Source: WRGT01 sp942493035
Lineage (GTDB): Bacteria; Spirochaetota; UBA4802; UBA5550
NCBI GenBank assembly: GCA_942493035.1
Contig: OW818666.1
Span: forward strand, 1-64,000
Length of the DNA stretch: 64,000 bases
Reading direction: 5' to 3'
Shown here: positions 60,218 through 64,000 of the stretch, in pieces
Layout of the letters: each line of letters opens with the position of its first letter
How positions within the stretch are numbered: position 1 is the stretch's first letter
Made by a program: the position numbers and the translations under genes
Notes under the pieces: generated by a model
Told to the model about the DNA's origin: nothing
Database searches by the model: none
The model's input: only the letters and a program-made list of their open reading frames with translations

Positions 60218-62008
60218 TCACTGTTTGTTGAATTGCAGTATAAGTTTATTTCCCGTCCGGCTTCTGGTGAACTTCAGAGCTTTACTGTTTGAATCTTTTA
60301 CTATGATTTCACTGATGAGGGGCGTGTTTTTAACACAGATGCTTATGCGGTCATCAATCACCGGGCTTAATATTTTTATAGTAAGAGTTTTGTCTGTAAG
60401 TGTACTTTCAAAATTGTACCTGTTACGTGCCGACCAGAAATCCCCATAGGCGGTTATGCTGCCGATCCATATGTTTTTTTTAGATACATGTGTAAGGAGA
60501 TTCTCTTCGGATTTTAATTTGTAGCCGGCTTCTGAAGGATGAACCAGCAGTACAGATATAGCCTCGTTGTCACCGTTTGCATTTATAATATCTATCCATT
60601 TTGCAACAAGCTCATTCATGTTGCGGGGAGTAAGCAGTCCCTGTGAGTCGTCAAAGATTACAGGAATTTCAATCACGGAGGATTTACCAGCTCCGACTTT
60701 TCTCTGCCTGAAGGCCCTGTAGGCATAATTGGTCATGATATCATTGGCGGAAAATGAAGAGTCATAGAGATATCCGCATTTTTCCAGTGTATCAATAAGT
60801 TTATCCGGAAAACGGAGGTTCCCCGATCTGAAAGAGAGAGTATTCTGTAAGGGGATATCCCGGTCGAGGAGCTCTTTGCTCACTTTAACTTCACCAAAGA
60901 CTGTGGGGTTTGTAATAATCTGATAATCAGATTTTGCAGTGTTGAAAGAACCTTCCGGGAATTTTTCAAAAATAACAGAGTGAGTTACTGTATGCGAGCC
61001 GATGTCGCCTCCCAGAAGTTTTACCTGTTTAACATATTCAATCCGTTCCGCATCATAGTAGCCTATATCCATGTCGTCTTTAAAATATTTTGTGGTTATA
61101 AAATATGTTCCGCTGACACCGAATTTTTTTTCAAGTTCGGCATATTTAATCATGTTCGGAAAAGACATCTGCGCATCAACGTCATGCGTCAGAATTAAAG
61201 CTGTATTCCGGCCATGGGGTATAGTGCTGAGATATATAAATGGCCTGGTGTACTCTTCATAAATTGATTTCATTATCAGGAGAAAGACATCTGCTCCAGG
61301 TTCAAATGTGTTGATCCATCCGCGTTGGGCCTCGTAGTCATTGCCTACGTGAGGCAGAAGCACTGCGTCACTCAGAGAAACCCCCATTACATAAGCAGTG
61401 CCGTCACCATAATGATTTACCGCGAAGATGGTTTTTTTGTCTTCTGTTGCGGCCAGAGGTTTGGCGTCGCTGACATCAAAGGCATGAGTCCATATTATTT
61501 CATTGTATAATTTTTTATTTCCAAGTGAAACAGTCTGTTCCTCCGGGCGGTCGAGGTAGAACAGTGATACGTCGTCTGATGGCTTACGGAAGTTTATTTT
61601 ATATCTTTTTCTGCTGTCATTTATATTGCTGATTCCGAATAGCGCAAAGAGTTTGTTCCCGGTTACAACCTGTGAAACGAGCACTCCGCCGTTTTCAACG
61701 TATGAGTATAACCTCTGAAGATCCGCAGGTGAAAATGTAGTGTTGCGCAGATCCCCGGCTGTGTAGATCAGCGGTACATCAGATGCGTCGGGGATGTTTT
61801 CTGTAACTGTGTATTGTATGGCAAATATTTCAAAACAGTGTTTGAGCGCGGTAAGTTCTGTATCTCCGGTTCTGTTCCGTGCTGAAAGATCAAGTATCAC
61901 TGCACGATGGCTGTTGATCTCAGCTTTGCCCCCGGCCTGTGTCAATGCTGACATTAAAATCAGTACAGGAAGAACTGCAGTCAGAAGTATCAGAACAATC
62001 CGTTTCAT
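60218..62008 (-). CDS. Exported polysaccharide deacetylase with N-terminal GATase-like domain
   Basis: 596 residues from the ATG at 62008. A signal peptide or anchor (residues 4-24) precedes a region (about 35-255) like the GATase1/DUF4350 fold, with a GGVLVSQVVTGNKLFALFGI stretch. The NodB deacetylase domain (about 265-480) has LTHDVDAQ (Asp276, Asp278), GSHTVTHS (His339, His343) and FRSGNLRFP. It removes acetyl groups from a secreted polysaccharide. It starts six bases after the alpha-toroid protein gene, in an operon with a GT2 synthase. C-terminal about 80 residues are a beta-sandwich. Confidence 0.9.
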   Translation of the reverse strand: MKRIVLILLTAVLPVLILMSALTQAGGKAEINSHRAVILDLSARNRTGDTELTALKHCFEIFAIQYTVTENIPDASDVPLIYTAGDLRNTTFSPADLQRLYSYVENGGVLVSQVVTGNKLFALFGISNINDSRKRYKINFRKPSDDVSLFYLDRPEEQTVSLGNKKLYNEIIWTHAFDVSDAKPLAATEDKKTIFAVNHYGDGTAYVMGVSLSDAVLLPHVGNDYEAQRGWINTFEPGADVFLLIMKSIYEEYTRPFIYLSTIPHGRNTALILTHDVDAQMSFPNMIKYAELEKKFGVSGTYFITTKYFKDDMDIGYYDAERIEYVKQVKLLGGDIGSHTVTHSVIFEKFPEGSFNTAKSDYQIITNPTVFGEVKVSKELLDRDIPLQNTLSFRSGNLRFPDKLIDTLEKCGYLYDSSFSANDIMTNYAYRAFRQRKVGAGKSSVIEIPVIFDDSQGLLTPRNMNELVAKWIDIINANGDNEAISVLLVHPSEAGYKLKSEENLLTHVSKKNIWIGSITAYGDFWSARNRYNFESTLTDKTLTIKILSPVIDDRISICVKNTPLISEIIVKDSNSKALKFTRSRTGNKLILQFNKQ

Positions 62009-62013
62009 AATTA

Positions 62014-63381
62014 TTACCTGCTCCAGAAGCTGTCCGCAATTGCCTGATCCTCTATTGCGGTTGCAATCATAATAAACCATGCTGTACTGGCAACGCTCAC
62101 GTAAGTTGAAAATTCATGAGGTATTTCCTGCGTAAAATAGATGAAACCTCCGCTGCTGCTCTGCAGCGGAAGCATGTTTCTGAGAATTTCAGCAGCCTTA
62201 TCCCGGTTGCCCGTTTTCAGATATGCAAAAGCCGCACCCATTGAGCCTTCAACCCATACACCGCTGATGTGGTCCCATGTCGGCCCCTCTAAGTCGGGGA
62301 AATAGTGTCTGGCAATGTCGCTGCTGACCTCTTCATATATTTCTTTATCAGTATAGGGTTTGTAGCCTCTGACTGATCCTTTTCCTTTCAGCGGTGTTGC
62401 GGTACTGGCATAGAGTTTTTCTATGGTCTCCAGAGACTGTAACGCATATTCCGGTTTACCTGCGCTTATAGAAAATACGGCCCCCCAGCTTGCGCAATCC
62501 AGTGCCAGTGCTTCGTCGATAAATGACGGTTTTATTCCGCGATAGTACTGTTTATTTTTTTCGCTCCATGCCCGCAACATAGATTTTCTGATTGCTGAAG
62601 CACTCTGGATGTATTTTTCATTTTTTGTAACGATTCCAAGATCGCGGAGAAAGAAGTATGCATCTATGTTATGTTCGGTGCTGATCCAGTCAATGTTTGT
62701 CTCTATGAACATTTCATTAACACTTTTACCCTCAAGCTTTAATGTGTATGAGTTTTTTCCGCCCGTGATAAGTCCCTGACGCATGTCGCCGTTTTTCTGC
62801 ACCTGCATTTTTAACAGGTGATCGCCAATTGATTGTGCAAAAGCAAGAATTGTTTTTGCTTCACGGTTTGACTTCAGGTATGACGGATCTTCACTGAGCC
62901 GTGCCTGGAGATAATAGACAGCGGAGTATCCCACCCATGCGGTTGCGCCTGTCCGCTCGGTTGATCCTGAATAATCGTTTTCAGATGGCCAGTCGTTGTT
63001 TACGTTATATCCGAACCATAACCCTCCGTCTTTACGCTGCAGACGTTTAAGTGCCATCAAAATCTGCGAGGCATTTCTGAAATCCCTGTTCATTGTAAAT
63101 GCAATAACCGCCAGAGCATCATCATATATTATAGAGCGTCCGAATATATATTTGTATGCAGGTTCCTTCGGATCTATTTCATAGCTCACCACAAGGTTTC
63201 TGCGCTCGGGCTGCGGATCGGGGATGACTTTGTTTGGAACTTTCTGATTTTTCAGCCACAGGAGTGCTTTCTCTTTCGCTGTCTCTATTGATGAATTCTG
63301 TCCGGATTCCGGAAAGATGTTAACCGGCAGTGCTGATGCAGTTATTAAAATTAAAATGAAAGTCAGATGTCTGAAGTACAT
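62014..63381 (-). CDS. Secreted (alpha/alpha)-toroid protein, possible glycoside-active enzyme
   Basis: 455 residues. A signal peptide ends near ITASALPVNIFPES. The mature part is built of helical hairpins with WLKNQKVPN, LQRKDGGLWFGYNVN, ATAWVGYSAVYYLQARL, DYFPDLEGPTWDHISGVWVE-like segments, and ends SSGGFIYF and TAWFIMIATAI. This is the (alpha/alpha)6 barrel style of six-hairpin glycosidases or prenyltransferase-like repeats. Placed between a polysaccharide synthase and a deacetylase, it may trim or bind the polymer. Catalytic residues could not be assigned. The start has an AGGAG site. Confidence 0.78.
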   Translation of the reverse strand: MYFRHLTFILILITASALPVNIFPESGQNSSIETAKEKALLWLKNQKVPNKVIPDPQPERRNLVVSYEIDPKEPAYKYIFGRSIIYDDALAVIAFTMNRDFRNASQILMALKRLQRKDGGLWFGYNVNNDWPSENDYSGSTERTGATAWVGYSAVYYLQARLSEDPSYLKSNREAKTILAFAQSIGDHLLKMQVQKNGDMRQGLITGGKNSYTLKLEGKSVNEMFIETNIDWISTEHNIDAYFFLRDLGIVTKNEKYIQSASAIRKSMLRAWSEKNKQYYRGIKPSFIDEALALDCASWGAVFSISAGKPEYALQSLETIEKLYASTATPLKGKGSVRGYKPYTDKEIYEEVSSDIARHYFPDLEGPTWDHISGVWVEGSMGAAFAYLKTGNRDKAAEILRNMLPLQSSSGGFIYFTQEIPHEFSTYVSVASTAWFIMIATAIEDQAIADSFWSR

Positions 63382-63462
63382 AATGCTCTCCTGGAGATTC
63401 AGCTGTAATATGTTCGGGTAATGTAAATAAAACTTCAGTAATGCGCTTTGTCAAGTCAAGTG

Positions 63463-64000
63463 TTATGTTTTACTCTGGAAACCTTTTCGCACCATTCTAC
63501 CCCAACCCTGTTTATTTCTAAGTGCATTTATATATCCTCCGAGCCGCTGTACGCTGAAGAACTGCCTTATCCCGAAGTTTTCACAGAAAGCGTATAAGAT
63601 TAATATGGAAATATCATTTTTTGGGAAGTAGTCATTCCCCCTTTCCATGATATAAAGCGAGATTATAGAGACTGCAAGCCCCATGAATATTGTTCCAATA
63701 AAAAGGAGCAGGATAATACCGGGGTTCAGAAGTCCAAGCGCAAGCGCGATTAAAAACACAATAAGTCCCTGTGCTTCAATCCATGGACCGATCACTTCAA
63801 AAATAATAAAGTAGGGAAAAGCAATGAGTCCAACTTCTTTGTATCTGGGATTGAAAAGCATCCGTATATGAAAAGTCATGATATCCAGAAGCCCTCTCTG
63901 CCATCTGTCGCGCTGTTTGCGGAGTATGCTGTAATCTTCAGGCACCTCGGTCCAGCAGTTCGCGTTAAAAACATAATTGACTATTCCTTTTTCACCCTTG
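63463..64000 (-). CDS. Glycosyltransferase family 2, C-terminal part (cut by window end)
   Basis: Open to the window edge; about 178 residues are visible. The end of the GT2 catalytic domain is seen: NANCWTEVPEDYSILRKQ and QRDRW, the QxxRW motif of processive synthases such as PgaC, NodC and cellulose synthase. Four or so membrane helices follow (about GLIAFPYFIIFEVIG to VSIISLYIM). It should polymerise and export a beta-linked polysaccharide across the inner membrane. It is the upstream gene of the toroid protein and deacetylase operon. The true start is outside the window. Confidence 0.88.
   Translation of the reverse strand, partial: KGEKGIVNYVFNANCWTEVPEDYSILRKQRDRWQRGLLDIMTFHIRMLFNPRYKEVGLIAFPYFIIFEVIGPWIEAQGLIVFLIALALGLLNPGIILLLFIGTIFMGLAVSIISLYIMERGNDYFPKNDISILILYAFCENFGIRQFFSVQRLGGYINALRNKQGWGRMVRKGFQSKT

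Overview
The window is a typical chromosomal stretch of an AT-rich bacterium, most likely an anaerobic, motile member of the Spirochaetota. The best taxonomic evidence is a pair of short FlaB-type core flagellins (284 and 280 residues) with flaG and fliD beside them. Supporting signs are the many lipoproteins with relaxed lipoboxes and an anaerobe-type sulfide/homocysteine assimilation gene set. No rRNA, tRNA, transposase, prophage or CRISPR array was seen. The assignment is an inference from gene content; no marker phylogeny could be run.

Layout. 1-5.4 kb: the 3' end of dxr overlapping rseP, a hybrid histidine kinase, and an unknown gene behind a structured leader. 5.4-6.9 kb: three tandem small heat-shock protein genes behind one extended CIRCE operator. 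6.9-12 kb, all on the minus strand: a COG1900/DUF39 gene, a UPF0280 gene, a NIL-ferredoxin gene, a sensor kinase and a NarL-type regulator. This is the known homocysteine/sulfide assimilation trio joined to a two-component system. 12.4-20.6 kb: an exported protein coupled to a radical SAM enzyme, an exported phosphoesterase, an SH3-domain membrane protein, archaeal-type phosphoglycerate mutase and a DUF4143 ATPase. 21-29 kb: flagellar filament cluster (flaB, flaB, flaG, fliD, an unknown 331-residue gene, a PilZ protein) interrupted by a lipase-like lipoprotein. 29-38 kb: exported protein, argH, a SanA-like protein, DUF3047 protein, an acyltransferase with a glycosyltransferase, and a lipoprotein with a FecR-domain protein. 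38-47 kb: rsuA, a 1003-residue dikinase-like protein lacking the PEP-binding barrel, LysE-type exporter, MORN lipoprotein, iron alcohol dehydrogenase, and a PAS protein overlapping a gate-domain permease. 47-56.5 kb: acetoacetate decarboxylase-like protein, small secreted proteins, FAD oxidoreductase, a CsgG-like lipoprotein, the panE/metallo-hydrolase/alkD run, and a periplasmic-binding-domain kinase with its receiver. 56.8-64 kb: membrane acyltransferase, chemoreceptor, and a surface-polysaccharide operon (GT2 synthase, secreted alpha-toroid protein, deacetylase) that runs off the window.

The most distinctive non-coding feature is the density of intergenic palindromic repeats. At least five unrelated families were found by eye (called A to E here), several in multiple copies, and none has a transposase nearby. 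The flagellin transcripts have long, strongly folded leaders, each with a boxA-like motif of the kind normally seen in rRNA leaders. The most interesting functional candidates are the sulfur-assimilation/two-component operon, the orphan dikinase, the conserved-looking gene after fliD, and the boxA flagellin leaders. All sites and starts were read by eye; family names rest on motif recognition, not on searches.
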